This document shows, piece by piece, positions 16,419 to 25,010 of a stretch of DNA of 64,000 nucleotides (positions within the stretch are counted from its first letter, which is position 1; each line of letters begins with the position of its first letter). The DNA comes from an uncultured Oscillibacter sp. (GTDB lineage: Bacteria > Bacillota > Clostridia > Oscillospirales > Oscillospiraceae). The notes under the pieces are model-generated. The model was not told where the DNA came from, ran no database searches, and saw only the letters and a program-made list of their open reading frames with translations. The translations under genes were made by a program, and so were the position numbers. The stretch spans positions 1 to 64,000 of the forward strand of contig CAJUDV010000010.1 in NCBI GenBank assembly GCA_910585385.1, read 5' to 3'.

Positions 16419-17003
16419 ATGGACCACACCAAGATCGGAGGCCTGATCCGCCGTCTGCGGCAGGAGCGGGGACTGACCCAGCGCCAGCTGGCGGAGCGGA
16501 TGGGCATCAGCGACAAAACCGTCAGCAAGTGGGAGCGGGGCATGGGCTGTCCCGACCTGTCCCTCCTGCCGGAGCTGTCCGATATTTTTCGCGTCGATCT
16601 GGACCAGCTCCTGACCGGGGAGCTGGACGCCCGAGAGGCGCTAGGAGGAAACATGAAAAAGACAGCGTTTTATATCTGCCCGGACTGCGGCAATGTGGTG
16701 GCCGCCATGGCAGACGCCGCCGTCTCCTGCTGCGGCAAGCGGCTGGAGGCGTCCCAGCCCCAAAAGGCGGAGGGAGAGGACCGCCTCACTGTGGAGACGG
16801 TGGAAAACGACCTCTTCATCACATCCGGCCACCCCATGTCTAAGGACCACTATATCACCTTCGCGGCCCTGCTCACCGGGGACAGCCTCATACTCCGCAG
16901 GCAGTACCCGGAATGGGGCCTCCAGGTGCGGCTCCCCGCCATCGGCCACGGACGGCTGCTGTGGTGCTGCTCCCGGCACGGTCTCTTCTATCAGCTGGTA
17001 TAG
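16419..17003 (+). CDS. XRE-type regulator fused to a desulfoferrodoxin-like metal domain
   Basis: 194 residues in two parts. Residues 1-66 are a Cro/CI helix-turn-helix (LTQRQLAERMGISDKTVSKW). After a short linker, residues ~79-194 resemble desulfoferrodoxin: a rubredoxin-like CPDCGN ... CCGK metal site, then a superoxide-reductase-like core with GHPMSKDHYITF and CSRHGLF, keeping two His and the Cys/His pair of the iron site. The His in the KHxP element of true enzymes was not found. A redox-sensing repressor or scavenger is plausible. ATG at 16419 follows AAGGAGG. An internal AGGAGG before Met79 may start a second, shorter product. Confidence 0.82.
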   Translation: MDHTKIGGLIRRLRQERGLTQRQLAERMGISDKTVSKWERGMGCPDLSLLPELSDIFRVDLDQLLTGELDAREALGGNMKKTAFYICPDCGNVVAAMADAAVSCCGKRLEASQPQKAEGEDRLTVETVENDLFITSGHPMSKDHYITFAALLTGDSLILRRQYPEWGLQVRLPAIGHGRLLWCCSRHGLFYQLV

Positions 17004-17014
17004 CCGCAGGCTGC

Positions 17015-17046
17015 GGCGGCCATCCCGCGGGATGGCCGCCATTTTT
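17015..17046 (+). terminator. Terminator after the XRE-desulfoferrodoxin gene
   Basis: Perfect palindrome from GGCGGCCATCC to GGATGGCCGCC followed by ATTTTTATTT. Confidence 0.85.
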
Positions 17047-17092
17047 ATTTGGCGGCAGCATTATTTGCATTGTTTTCAGCACGTTTTTGGGT

Positions 17093-17273
17093 TTTACATG
17101 ATTCTGAGTGCTGTTATGATAGAGAACAGGGAAAAACTGGTGGAATCCAGGGGGGAATCAAGGTATCATGAAGGGGCCGGATTCGCCCGCTGCGGCAGCT
17201 GCGAATGATGGCGGAGCCCCGCACGGCGGGGGCTCTATCTTGATTTGAGCGCCGCTGGCGCGCGGAGGCTTTT
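17093..17273 (+). promoter_or_regulatory. dapF promoter and possibly structured leader
   Basis: TTTACA (17093-17098), 16-base spacer, TATGAT (17115-17120) begin a leader of about 145 bases. It contains a GAGCCCCGC / GCGGGGGCTC hairpin (about 17214-17234) followed by a weak T-containing stretch, and could encode a 30-codon peptide from ATG 17117. No known riboswitch consensus (lysine box included) could be matched. Confidence 0.4.
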
Positions 17274-18113
17274 ATGAAATTCTGGAAAATGAACGGCGCG
17301 GGCAACGACTTTCTCATTCTGAACAACCTGGAGGAGCGCCTTCCTGCGGAGGCATTTCCCCGCCTGGCCCGGACGCTGTGCGAGCGGCACCTCTCCATCG
17401 GGGCGGACGGCCTCATGGTGGTGGAGGCCCCTGTCCAGGGCGGCGACTACAAAATGCTGTTCTTCAACTCCGACGGAACCATGGGGGAGATGTGCGGCAA
17501 CGGCGCCCGGTGCATCTGCCGCTACGGCTGCGAGGCGGGTCTTGCCGGGGAGACCCAGCGGGTGGAGACCACCGCCGGCATGGTGACAGGACAGCGTATC
17601 GACCGCCGCCGCTACCGGGTCCGCCTCAACGACCCCACCGCCATCCGCCTGGACTATCCCGTGGAGGTTGACGGCGTCACGTATCCCTGCGCCTATGTGG
17701 AGCTGGGGAACCCCGGCCTGCCCCACGCGGCGGTGCCCTTCCAGGGCCTGCGGGACACAGACGCAGACATGCTGCGGGAGCTGGGCCGCAGGCTCCGCTG
17801 GCACCCCGCCTTCCCCAAAGGGGCCAATGTGAACTTCTACGAGCTCACCGGCCAGGACCAGCTTTACGAGCACACCTTTGAGCGGGGCGTGGAGGATTTC
17901 ACCTACGCCTGCGGCACCGGCACCGGCTCTGTTGTGACGGTGCTGACCCTCCAGGGCCTGGTCTCCGGCCGCAACGTCCGGGCCCAAATGCCCGGCGGGG
18001 AGCTGGTCATCGACGTGGAGCGGGAGGGGGACCGCGTCACGGACCTCTATCTCACCGGTCCTACCAACATCGTCTGCAAGGGCGAGATTACCGACGAGGA
18101 GCTGTCCCTGTAA
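17274..18113 (+). CDS. dapF: Diaminopimelate epimerase
   Basis: Interconverts LL- and meso-diaminopimelate for lysine and peptidoglycan synthesis in the cytosol. 279 residues, normal size. MKFWKMNGAGNDFLIL is the family N-terminus; the two catalytic cysteines are in MCGNGARC (~74) and ACGTGTGS (~212). ATG at 17274 follows GGAGG. It stands alone rather than in a lysine operon; the next gene is a symporter after an intergenic repeat element. Confidence 0.97.
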   Translation: MKFWKMNGAGNDFLILNNLEERLPAEAFPRLARTLCERHLSIGADGLMVVEAPVQGGDYKMLFFNSDGTMGEMCGNGARCICRYGCEAGLAGETQRVETTAGMVTGQRIDRRRYRVRLNDPTAIRLDYPVEVDGVTYPCAYVELGNPGLPHAAVPFQGLRDTDADMLRELGRRLRWHPAFPKGANVNFYELTGQDQLYEHTFERGVEDFTYACGTGTGSVVTVLTLQGLVSGRNVRAQMPGGELVIDVEREGDRVTDLYLTGPTNIVCKGEITDEELSL

Positions 18114-18162
18114 CCCAGGGGTCCCCATGTCCTCCTCCGCGGTGGTTCTGGCCCGCCCACCG

Positions 18163-18265
18163 GGCCCTGCTTGATAAACGGCGGAACGCTGGAAGTCAAA
18201 TCAACGCAGTCCTGGCGGAAAGAGCTGCCCCAATCCGGCATTCCGCCAATTTTCAAACAAGGCCT
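18163..18265. repeat. Palindromic element, TA-GGCCTTG family
   Basis: Imperfect terminal inverted repeats: GGCCCTGCTTGATAAACGGC on the left and, inverted, GGCCTTGTTTGAAAATTGGC on the right, closed by TA. The interior (GTCAAATCAACGCAGTCCTG, GGCGGAA) also occurs in the copy at 61613-61777. No coding capacity. Confidence 0.75.
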
Positions 18266-18324
18266 AAGCGTTTTGATCTGTTTCAAGCAAGGCCCGCTCT
18301 CAATCAAAAACAGGAGGAACCACT

Positions 18325-19578
18325 ATGGAGAAGAAGACTATCGCGAAAAACTATGTATTTCTGGCCGTTATGCTGGGGGCCATGGTCCTGGGGGCCCTGG
18401 CGGGCTGGATCTGGCCCGCCACGGAGGAGAGCGCCGGAGCCACCGTCCTCAAGCCTTTGGGCACCGTGTTCATCAACATGATGTTCTGCATCGTGGTGCC
18501 TATGGTGTTCGCCTCCATCTCCAGCGCCGTGGCAGGCATGGAGAGCCGGAGGCGGGCCGGGCGGATCATGGGCGTCACCGTGGGAACCTTTGTGGTCACC
18601 GGCGCCATCGCCGCCGTCATCATGTACGTGCTGATGATGATCTATCCCCCGGTGCTCACCGCCTGGACGGATCTGCCCGCGGAGGAGCTGGGCGAGTACG
18701 CCACCCTGGCGGATATGATCGTCAACTTCTTCACCGCCAGCGACTTCGTGGGTCTTCTGAGCCGCCGGGCCATGCTGCCTCTGATCGTCTTCTCCCTGCT
18801 CTTTGGCTTCTCCGTAAACCTCAGCGGCGGGAAGGACTCCCTGGTGGCCCGGTTCCTGGAGGATTTGACCAGCGTTATGCTGAAATTCGTCAAGATCATC
18901 ACCTACTACGCCCCCGTGGCCTTCTTCGGCTTCTTCGCCGACCTGGTGGCCACCTACGGCTCTCAGATCACGGAGAGCTACGCCCGGGCCATGGTAGTGT
19001 ACTACCCCCTGTGCTTTGTCTACATCTTCACGGCCTGGCCCCTGTTCGCCTGGTTCGGCGGAGGAAAGGGCGGCGTCAAGACCATGTTCCGCCACATCAC
19101 CAAGCCCGCCGTGGTGTCTCTTGGCACCTGCTCCTCTGTCGCCACCATCCCCACCAACATGGAGGAGGCGGCGGACACCGGCATCAGCAAGGACGTGGCC
19201 GACATGGTGCTGCCCCTGGGCGCCACCATGCACATGGACGGCTCCTGCTTCTCCTGCGTCCTGAAAATCGCCTTTGTTCTGGGGGTGTTCGGCCAGCGGC
19301 TGACCCCGGGAATGCTGGTGCCGGTGATCTTAGTGGCGGTGCTCAGCTCCGTGGGCATGAGCGGCGTGCCCGGCGGCGGCTACATCGGCGAGTACATCAT
19401 CTGCTCCATCTTCTTCCCCACCCAGATGGAGGTGGCCTTCCCCATCCTGGTGGTCATCGGCAACCTGGTGGATCCCCCCGCCACCATGATCAACGCCGCC
19501 GGGGACTATGTGGTGTGCTACATCGTCTCCCGCTTTGTGGACGGGAAGGACTGGCTGCAAAAGCAGCTGAAGAGGTGA
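18325..19578 (+). CDS. Dicarboxylate/amino acid:cation symporter (DAACS family)
   Basis: 417 residues, a multi-helix inner-membrane carrier of the GltP/DctA/SstT fold. Signatures: FINMMFCIVVPMVFASI near the start, the serine-rich re-entrant loop as SLGTCSSVATIPTNM, HMDGSCFS and GNLVDPPATMINAAGD with the Asp of the substrate/Na+ site. It brings in acidic or small neutral amino acids or dicarboxylates with Na+ or H+; the exact substrate cannot be read. AGGAGG precedes ATG 18325. Monocistronic with a strong shared terminator. Confidence 0.93.
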   Translation: MEKKTIAKNYVFLAVMLGAMVLGALAGWIWPATEESAGATVLKPLGTVFINMMFCIVVPMVFASISSAVAGMESRRRAGRIMGVTVGTFVVTGAIAAVIMYVLMMIYPPVLTAWTDLPAEELGEYATLADMIVNFFTASDFVGLLSRRAMLPLIVFSLLFGFSVNLSGGKDSLVARFLEDLTSVMLKFVKIITYYAPVAFFGFFADLVATYGSQITESYARAMVVYYPLCFVYIFTAWPLFAWFGGGKGGVKTMFRHITKPAVVSLGTCSSVATIPTNMEEAADTGISKDVADMVLPLGATMHMDGSCFSCVLKIAFVLGVFGQRLTPGMLVPVILVAVLSSVGMSGVPGGGYIGEYIICSIFFPTQMEVAFPILVVIGNLVDPPATMINAAGDYVVCYIVSRFVDGKDWLQKQLKR

Positions 19579-19698
19579 GGCTCTCTTTGGCAGCGTCACC
19601 GCATTGGAAAATCCGGGGATGCCGGATAGACAATGCCCCGCGGCAGGCCGCCGGTCTCAAGGAGACCTCCCGGCTCTTTTGAAATGTGTCAACATAGA

Positions 19699-19735
19699 AG
19701 CGGCCCCGGAACTGCTGTTCCGGGGCCGCTTTCTT
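19699..19735. terminator. Bidirectional terminator
   Basis: AGCGGCCCCGGAAC / GTTCCGGGGCCGCT with loop TGCT and flanking T-run, between the convergent symporter and TraX-like genes. Confidence 0.85.
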
Positions 19736-20474
19736 ACGCCCAGAATTTAATCAGGTACAGCGCCAGCATGTGCAGGGGGTAAAAGGCGTAGGACCCGTAC
19801 TGAAGGACCCGGCCGCTCCGGCCCCTCTCCCCGCCGTAGAGCCAGATGGGCAGCAGCGCCAGCAGGGCAAAGCCCTGGGTCTGTACCTCAAGGACATGCC
19901 CAAAGACCTCCACCAGGAGATATTCCCCCTGAAAAAACACCATATTCAGCAGAAACAGACACGCCGCCTGCCCCAGCCGGGCCAGGGGAACGTCCCGGAA
20001 CACGTAAAACACCACCACGGTCAAAACGCCCATCCCGCCGTAGTCCACCAGGCCGACGGTCCCCGCCAGCCAGGTTCCCAGCAGGCCCAGGAGCCCCAGG
20101 GCAGCGGCTTTCGCCGTCCGCTCCCGTCTCGCCCGGTCCAGCCCATGGATGGCCAGAAGACCCAGCAGCAGGGTGAACATCACATTCTGGTGGAAGGGAT
20201 TGAACACCGTACTGGCGTACATCAGGTCAAAGGGAATCTCCGAGAGGCACGCGAAGGCCAAAAGCCGCAATGCGTAGCGCCTGAAATTGGAGGTGTGGAG
20301 AAATCCCTCCGCGATCTGAAAGGCGAAGATGGGAAACGCCAGCCGCCCCGCGTAGGTCATCCACTGATTTCCCGGGACCACCATGGCCCACAGGTGGTCC
20401 AGAAGCATGGCCCCCAGGGCGATCCACCGCAGCTGGGCGGCGGTGAGGCGAAATCTCTGTGCGGGTTTCTCCAT
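19734..20474 (-). CDS. TraX-like integral membrane protein
   Basis: 246 residues with about seven or eight membrane helices. QLRWIALGAMLLDHLWAM, GRLAFPIFAFQIAEGFLHT and the C-terminal YAFYPLHMLALYLI are hallmarks of the TraX acyltransferase-like family, named after F-pilin acetylation but common in gut Firmicutes with no pilus genes. It may O- or N-acetylate a surface component. ATG at 20474 follows a GGGGAGGGGGAG ribosome site. Downstream partner of the SMI1/KNR4 gene (17-base gap). Confidence 0.88.
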   Translation of the reverse strand: MEKPAQRFRLTAAQLRWIALGAMLLDHLWAMVVPGNQWMTYAGRLAFPIFAFQIAEGFLHTSNFRRYALRLLAFACLSEIPFDLMYASTVFNPFHQNVMFTLLLGLLAIHGLDRARRERTAKAAALGLLGLLGTWLAGTVGLVDYGGMGVLTVVVFYVFRDVPLARLGQAACLFLLNMVFFQGEYLLVEVFGHVLEVQTQGFALLALLPIWLYGGERGRSGRVLQYGSYAFYPLHMLALYLIKFWA

Positions 20475-20491
20475 ACGCTCCCCCTCCCCTC

Positions 20492-21112
20492 TCAAAACTC
20501 CACCGGCTCCTGGTGGAGAGACCGCAGGTGGGCGATCTCCCGCTCCCACATCGCCGTCAGCTCCGGCGCGGCCGCCTTTCCGCGGCTCCTCAGGGCCGCC
20601 GCCCGCTCCTCCACGGAGCGGATATGCCCCAGGGGTTTGCTGGCGCATTGGGCCGTAAAGTCCGAAAAATCCCCCGTCAGCGGGAGGAACTCCCTGGGAC
20701 GGTCGTGATAGAGAAAGTACACGCCTCCCGCGCCCTCGCCGGAGATTTTCAGCACCACCGCATCCCCCCACGCGTTCTCCCCAACAGGCAGCATTCCATC
20801 CTTTAGGAAGCCGGACAGCCGCCGGCCCAGCTTATCAAAGTGCCAGCGGGCCCCCGCGCCGCCCAGGCCGTACAGCGCCCGCAGGTCCGAGGAGACCTCC
20901 CCAATAGAGAAAACGGTGTTGGGCGTCTCCCCGCCGTTGTATTTCAGCAAAAACCGGCGGTACGAATCCGGCAGCCGGATCTTGTGCCTGCGCTCAAAGG
21001 CGGCCGTCAGCGTCTCAACGTCCGCGGTGTCAAATTTGGAGATCATCATCGGTCCTCGCTCCGGCTCCTGGGGCTCCTCTTCCTTTTGTTGAAACAGTTT
21101 CTTGAAAAGCAC
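20492..21112 (-). CDS. SMI1/KNR4 family protein
   Basis: 206 residues. LTAAFERRHKIRLPDSYRRF, LLKYNGGETP and the later WGDAVVLKISGEGAGGVYF pattern match the SMI1/KNR4 (SUKH) fold. This fold is known in toxin immunity proteins and in general regulatory proteins. No toxin or secretion gene is adjacent, so a housekeeping or orphan-immunity role cannot be decided. GTG at 21112 has a GGGAGG site; the gene begins 16 bases after sdaAA on the same strand. Confidence 0.85.
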   Translation of the reverse strand: MLFKKLFQQKEEEPQEPERGPMMISKFDTADVETLTAAFERRHKIRLPDSYRRFLLKYNGGETPNTVFSIGEVSSDLRALYGLGGAGARWHFDKLGRRLSGFLKDGMLPVGENAWGDAVVLKISGEGAGGVYFLYHDRPREFLPLTGDFSDFTAQCASKPLGHIRSVEERAAALRSRGKAAAPELTAMWEREIAHLRSLHQEPVEF

Positions 21113-21128
21113 GCTCCCGCCTCCCGCC

Positions 21129-22007
21129 TCAGATCTCTCCCCGCTCCATCCGCTCCTTCACGCTCTTCCCGAAGGGCGTGGCGGCCAGGCCTCCCAGGGC
21201 CGTCTCCCGCAGCTCCGCCGGGAGCCGCCGGCCCACGTCGCCCATGCAGTCGATCACCTCGTCCGCCGGCACCCGGCTGGTGACGCCCGCCAGGGCCATG
21301 TCCGCACAGCTGACGGCATTCACCGCCCCGATGACGTTCCGCTTCACACAGGGCACCTCCACCAGCCCCGCGATGGGGTCGCAGACCAGGCCCATGAGAT
21401 TTTTCAGCGCCATGGCCGCGGCGTGGCCGATCTGCTCCCCGTCCCCGCCCCGCAGGGCCGTCAGGGCCCCCGCCGCCATGGCGGAGGCGGAGCCGATCTC
21501 CGCCTGACATCCTCCGGAGGCCCCGGCGATGGACGCCCGGAACCCAATCACCGCGCCGATGCCGGCGGCCACGTACAGCCCCCGCACCACCTCGTCCTCC
21601 TCCGTCCGGCCCGTCCGCCAAAGGGGCACCAGCACCGCCGGCAGCACACCGCAGGCCCCCGCCGTGGGGGCCGCCACAATCCTGCGCATGCAGGCGTTGG
21701 ACTCCCCCACGCACAGCGCCGTGGCGATGACCTCCCGGAGATAGGGCCCGCAGAGGGTGTCCCCGGCGGCGGCGTAGTCCCGCATCCGCGCTCCGTCGCC
21801 CCCCACCAGGCCGCTGAGGGAGCGCCGGTCTCCCCGATACTCCTCCACGGACTCCACCATGGCCCGCCAGGTCATCCGCATCTTCTCAAAGGAGGCCTCC
21901 GCCGTCGTCTCCCGCTCCTCCAGATCCGCCTCCAGCACCACCCGCCAAAAGGGCTTGCGCTCCGCCCTGGCGGTCTCCAGGATCTCCGCTATGGAATCCA
22001 AGGCCAT
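21129..22007 (-). CDS. sdaAA: L-serine dehydratase, alpha subunit (iron-sulfur)
   Basis: With the beta subunit it deaminates L-serine to pyruvate and ammonia using an oxygen-sensitive 4Fe-4S cluster. 292 residues. Recognised by VGESNACMRRIVAAPTAGAC, SGGCQAEIGSASAMA, GLVCDPIAGLVEVPCVKRN with the cluster cysteines, and VNAVSCADMALAG. ATG at 22007 begins one base after the beta-subunit stop, so the pair is translationally coupled. Serine catabolism fits with the nearby amino-acid carriers. Confidence 0.97.
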   Translation of the reverse strand: MALDSIAEILETARAERKPFWRVVLEADLEERETTAEASFEKMRMTWRAMVESVEEYRGDRRSLSGLVGGDGARMRDYAAAGDTLCGPYLREVIATALCVGESNACMRRIVAAPTAGACGVLPAVLVPLWRTGRTEEDEVVRGLYVAAGIGAVIGFRASIAGASGGCQAEIGSASAMAAGALTALRGGDGEQIGHAAAMALKNLMGLVCDPIAGLVEVPCVKRNVIGAVNAVSCADMALAGVTSRVPADEVIDCMGDVGRRLPAELRETALGGLAATPFGKSVKERMERGEI

Positions 22008-22008
22008 G

Positions 22009-22677
22009 TCAGTCCGCCTCCCTCTCGTAATAGGTCACCCGCTCCACGCCGGAGATCTCCGCCACCATCTCCCGGGTCACGGCGGAGACCCGCTGGTCCG
22101 TCTCCAGCACCATCAGGGCGCCGCCGCCCCGCCGGTCCCGGCACAGGCTCATGTTGGCCACGTTCACCCGGAACTTGCTGAGCTCCCGGGCGATGGAGGC
22201 CAGGGTGCCGGGGATGTCCCGGTGGCGGACAATGAGGGTGTTAAAGTCCCCGGTGAAGTCCACCTTCACGCCGTTGACCTCCTCCACCCGGATGCGCCCG
22301 CCGCCGGTGGAGGCCGCCCGCAGCACCAGCCGGCGCCCGTCCTCCGCCGTCACGTCCAGCACCGCCGTGTTGGGGTGGGCGCCGCGGAGCTGGACGGTCC
22401 GGAATGTAAACGCCAGCCCCTGTTCCGCCGCCGCGGCAAAGCTTCCGGGCACGCCCAAGTCGTCCGGCGGCATGCCCAGGAGGCCCGCCACCAGGGCCCG
22501 GTCCGTACCGTGGCCCCGCCCGGTCTCTGCGAAGGAGCCGTACAGGCCGATGTCCGCCCGGACGGGCCTGCCGTCCAGCAGTGTCCGGGCCATCCGGCCG
22601 ATGCGCACGGCCCCTGCCGTGTGGGAGCTGGAGGGGCCCACCATTACCGGACCCAGAATATCAAAAATGTCCGTCAT
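22009..22677 (-). CDS. sdaAB: L-serine dehydratase, beta subunit
   Basis: 222 residues. FDILGPVMVGPSSSHTAGAV is the standard beta-subunit start and the C-terminal ~75 residues form an ACT domain (TLIVRHRDIPGTLASIAREL) probably sensing serine. ATG at 22677 is placed nine bases after GAAAGGA; an upstream ATG directly abuts that site and is less likely. First gene of the sdaAB-sdaAA-SMI1-traX run. Confidence 0.96.
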   Translation of the reverse strand: MTDIFDILGPVMVGPSSSHTAGAVRIGRMARTLLDGRPVRADIGLYGSFAETGRGHGTDRALVAGLLGMPPDDLGVPGSFAAAAEQGLAFTFRTVQLRGAHPNTAVLDVTAEDGRRLVLRAASTGGGRIRVEEVNGVKVDFTGDFNTLIVRHRDIPGTLASIARELSKFRVNVANMSLCRDRRGGGALMVLETDQRVSAVTREMVAEISGVERVTYYEREAD

Positions 22678-22756
22678 CGCAAGCATTCCTTTCATCACCG
22701 CCGTCTCTTCCCGCCTTAATACACCGGCGCTGCCTGAACATATCAAAGGCGCCGCC

Positions 22757-22800
22757 CCGGAAACCGCTGCGACCGCTAATAGCGCCGTTCCGGTTTCCGC
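22757..22800. repeat. Palindrome with GGAAACCG arms
   Basis: GGAAACCG (22759-22766) and CGGTTTCC (22791-22798) flank a 24-base loop upstream of sdaAB. A similar CCGGAAACC/GGTTTCCGG hairpin lies at 23862-23912, so this may be a small dispersed palindrome. Confidence 0.5.
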
Positions 22801-22863
22801 AAGTCCGCGCTTCGACCCGCCGGGATAAAAAAGGACGCCCGAAAGCGTCCTTGCGGCATGTTC

Positions 22864-23730
22864 TCAGTCCAATACCTGTACGGCGGCTCCCAGCACGCCG
22901 TCGCCGATGTAGACGCTCAGCGTGCCGTCGATCTCGCCCTCCCAGATGTGGTCGTAGTCCGGCAGGGCGGTTATCAGCTTCTGACGCACAAGCTCCATCT
23001 CCGCCGGCGCGCCGCCGTTGGCCACCGCCAGGTTGTACCGTCTGTGCTCGCCGCAGGCCTTTACCGCCATGGCAACCAGCTTGTCCATCACCTGGCCGCG
23101 GCCCCGCACCTTGGCCACAGACTGCAGCTGCCCGTCGGAAGCGAAGGTGATGATGGGCTTGATCTGCAAGAGCGTCCCCGCCGTGGCGGTGACCTTGCCG
23201 ATGCGCCCCCCCTTCACCAGGTACTCCAGGGTATCCACGGAAAAGAAGGGGTGGCTCCCCGCCAGCAGCTGGGGTACCCGGCGCTCCGTCAGTTCCTCCC
23301 ACTCCATTCCCCTCCGGATGTCCTCCGCCAGCTGGAGAAGCGTCATCCCCATGCCCAGGGACCCGCTGAGAGAGTCGTACACCCTCACCGGCAGCATCCC
23401 CCGGCACTCCTCGCCGATGAGCCGCACAAGGTTGTAGGTGCCGGAGAGGCCGCTGGAGAGCATCACGGCGACAACGCCGTCGTACCCGTCCACGACGATT
23501 TGGCGCAGGGTTTTCTCAATGTCCTCGCCGGAGGGCAGGGAGGTCTGGGGCAGCTCCCCGGCGCGCAGGCGGGCATAGATGTCCCCGCCGAAGATGTCCA
23601 CGCCGTCGGAGTACTCCCCGTCGGCGCACAGAATCCGCAGCGGCACCCGGTAGATATGGTTCTCCTCTGCCAGACGGGGAGACAGGTCGGCACAGGAATC
23701 CGTCAGCAGAGCGATCTTTTGTGGAATCAT
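22864..23730 (-). CDS. DegV family fatty-acid-binding protein
   Basis: 288 residues. IALLTDSCADLSPRLAEEN (start), TSLPSGEDIEKTLRQ, SSGLSGTYN and YDSLSGSLGMGM are DegV hallmarks. DegV/FakB proteins hold a single fatty acid; with FakA they supply acyl phosphate for phospholipid synthesis. FakA was not seen in this window, so the assignment to FakB is by family only. Monocistronic. The GC-rich hairpin GGACGC / GCGTCC with short T-run at 22833-22850 may be its terminator. Confidence 0.93.
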   Translation of the reverse strand: MIPQKIALLTDSCADLSPRLAEENHIYRVPLRILCADGEYSDGVDIFGGDIYARLRAGELPQTSLPSGEDIEKTLRQIVVDGYDGVVAVMLSSGLSGTYNLVRLIGEECRGMLPVRVYDSLSGSLGMGMTLLQLAEDIRRGMEWEELTERRVPQLLAGSHPFFSVDTLEYLVKGGRIGKVTATAGTLLQIKPIITFASDGQLQSVAKVRGRGQVMDKLVAMAVKACGEHRRYNLAVANGGAPAEMELVRQKLITALPDYDHIWEGEIDGTLSVYIGDGVLGAAVQVLD

Positions 23731-23861
23731 AATTCATCTCCAGTTTTCATACAAACAGAAAATAGTATTCAAATCATTATCGCACAGATAGCCGGAAACT
23801 GCAAGAGGAAAAAGGCCGGGCGCCGTATTGGCGCCTGCCCCCGGCGAGAAATGGGGAAGCG

Positions 23862-23912
23862 CGCCGCCGGAAACCCTCAGTCCCTCCGGCAGCGCGGTTT
23901 CCGGCGCGGCGC
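23862..23912. repeat. GC-rich hairpin downstream of a GNAT gene
   Basis: GCCGCCGGAAACC (about 23863-23875) pairs with GGTTTCCGGCGCGGC (23896-23910). Lies between convergent-flow gene ends and resembles the palindrome at 22757-22800; may also terminate the GNAT operon. Confidence 0.5.
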
Positions 23913-23952
23913 GGTCTCAGGGGGCCCCTGGTCTTTCACGCCGCAGAGGGGG

Positions 23953-24486
23953 TCATCCCTCCAGCCTCTTCTCCAGACACACCAGCCGCACGCCGGGGAT
24001 GCTGTTGAATTCGCAGGGGACAATCCCCGCCTCCCGGTAACCCAGGCGGGCGTACAGGGCCCGGGCGGCGGCGTTTTTCTCGTTGGTGTCCATGCGCAGA
24101 TAGGGGCATCCCCGCTCCCAGGCGTACCGCTCGTAGAAGTCCACAAAGGCGGCGCCGTGGCCCCGGCCCTTGCGGAGCGGGTCCACCGCCAGCGTGTGCA
24201 GAACCATCACCTGTTCCGCCGGGGCCTCCGGCCACGCCCAGGGGGCCTGGCTGTACACCGGCATCTGGGTCTGGTTGATCCTGGCGGCGGCGGCGAGGAC
24301 GCCGTCCTCCGTCAGCACAAACAGCTCTCCCGCCTCCAGGGCCTCCAGAGCATCAGATTCCGTGGGGTACACGCCCCGAATCCATCCCACGCTTGCCCGC
24401 CCGGCCTCCTCCTCCGTCAAAATGCGGCCGTAGATGGCCGCGATCCCCGGAATGTCCGCCGGGACTCCTCTTCGAATCTCTGTCAT
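23953..24486 (-). CDS. GNAT family N-acetyltransferase
   Basis: 177 residues. MTEIRRGVPADIPGIAAIY is a typical GNAT start and VLHTLAVDPLRKGRGHGAAF carries the acetyl-CoA pyrophosphate loop (RKGRGHG), followed by MDTNEKNAAARALYARLGY. The acceptor is unknown. It overlaps the upstream acetyltransferase gene by four bases (ATGA), so the two are co-translated. Confidence 0.9.
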   Translation of the reverse strand: MTEIRRGVPADIPGIAAIYGRILTEEEAGRASVGWIRGVYPTESDALEALEAGELFVLTEDGVLAAAARINQTQMPVYSQAPWAWPEAPAEQVMVLHTLAVDPLRKGRGHGAAFVDFYERYAWERGCPYLRMDTNEKNAAARALYARLGYREAGIVPCEFNSIPGVRLVCLEKRLEG

Positions 24487-25010
24487 CGTCTCCCCCTCCC
24501 ATCACAGCGGACCACATACCGGTCGTGGGGCATATCCACGCCCCGATAGTGCTTTATCCAGCTGTCTTTCTTCCTCATTCCGTTCCGCAGCGCCACCTTT
24601 TGTGAGGCCGTGTTGGTATCTCGGATGATGGAGCACACCTCTTTTGCCCCAAGCGTCTCAAAGGCGTATTTTTTGCAGGCCCTGGCGGCCTCCGCGGCGT
24701 ACCCTTGGTGCCAGTACGCGCGGCAAAAGAGGTAGCCGATCTCCAGGACCTCAGTGTCCTTCCAGGGCTGCACCGTCAGTCCGCACTGGCCAATCAGCAT
24801 ATCTGTCCCGCTGTGAACGGCGGCCCACAGGCCGAATCCCCAGGTCTGATAGCGCAGAATCTGCCTGTCCAGCCAGGCGTGGGACTCCTCGTCGCTGAAC
24901 GCCCCCTCGTAGGCGTACATGACCTCCGGGTCTTTCAGCATGGCGCACAGGGCGTCAAAATCTCCCTGGCGCAGTTCCCGCAGATACATCCGCTCCGTCT
25001 TCAAAATCAT
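24483..25010 (-). CDS. GNAT acetyltransferase, RimJ/RimL type
   Basis: 175 residues. MILKTERMYLRELRQGDFDA is the standard RimJ/RimL start (TERLxLRxL); IGYLFCRAYWHQGYAAEA is the acetyl-CoA loop region and IIRDTNTASQKVALRNGMR the C-terminal hallmark. ATG at 25010 follows AGGAGG. These enzymes acetylate protein N-termini or small amines; substrate unknown. First gene of a two-gene acetyltransferase operon. Confidence 0.92.
   Translation of the reverse strand: MILKTERMYLRELRQGDFDALCAMLKDPEVMYAYEGAFSDEESHAWLDRQILRYQTWGFGLWAAVHSGTDMLIGQCGLTVQPWKDTEVLEIGYLFCRAYWHQGYAAEAARACKKYAFETLGAKEVCSIIRDTNTASQKVALRNGMRKKDSWIKHYRGVDMPHDRYVVRCDGRGRR

Noticed and set aside
17117..17209. 30-codon frame in the dapF leader
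   Set aside because: Start codon overlaps the -10 box, so it would not be translated from that promoter; kept only as a possible leader note.
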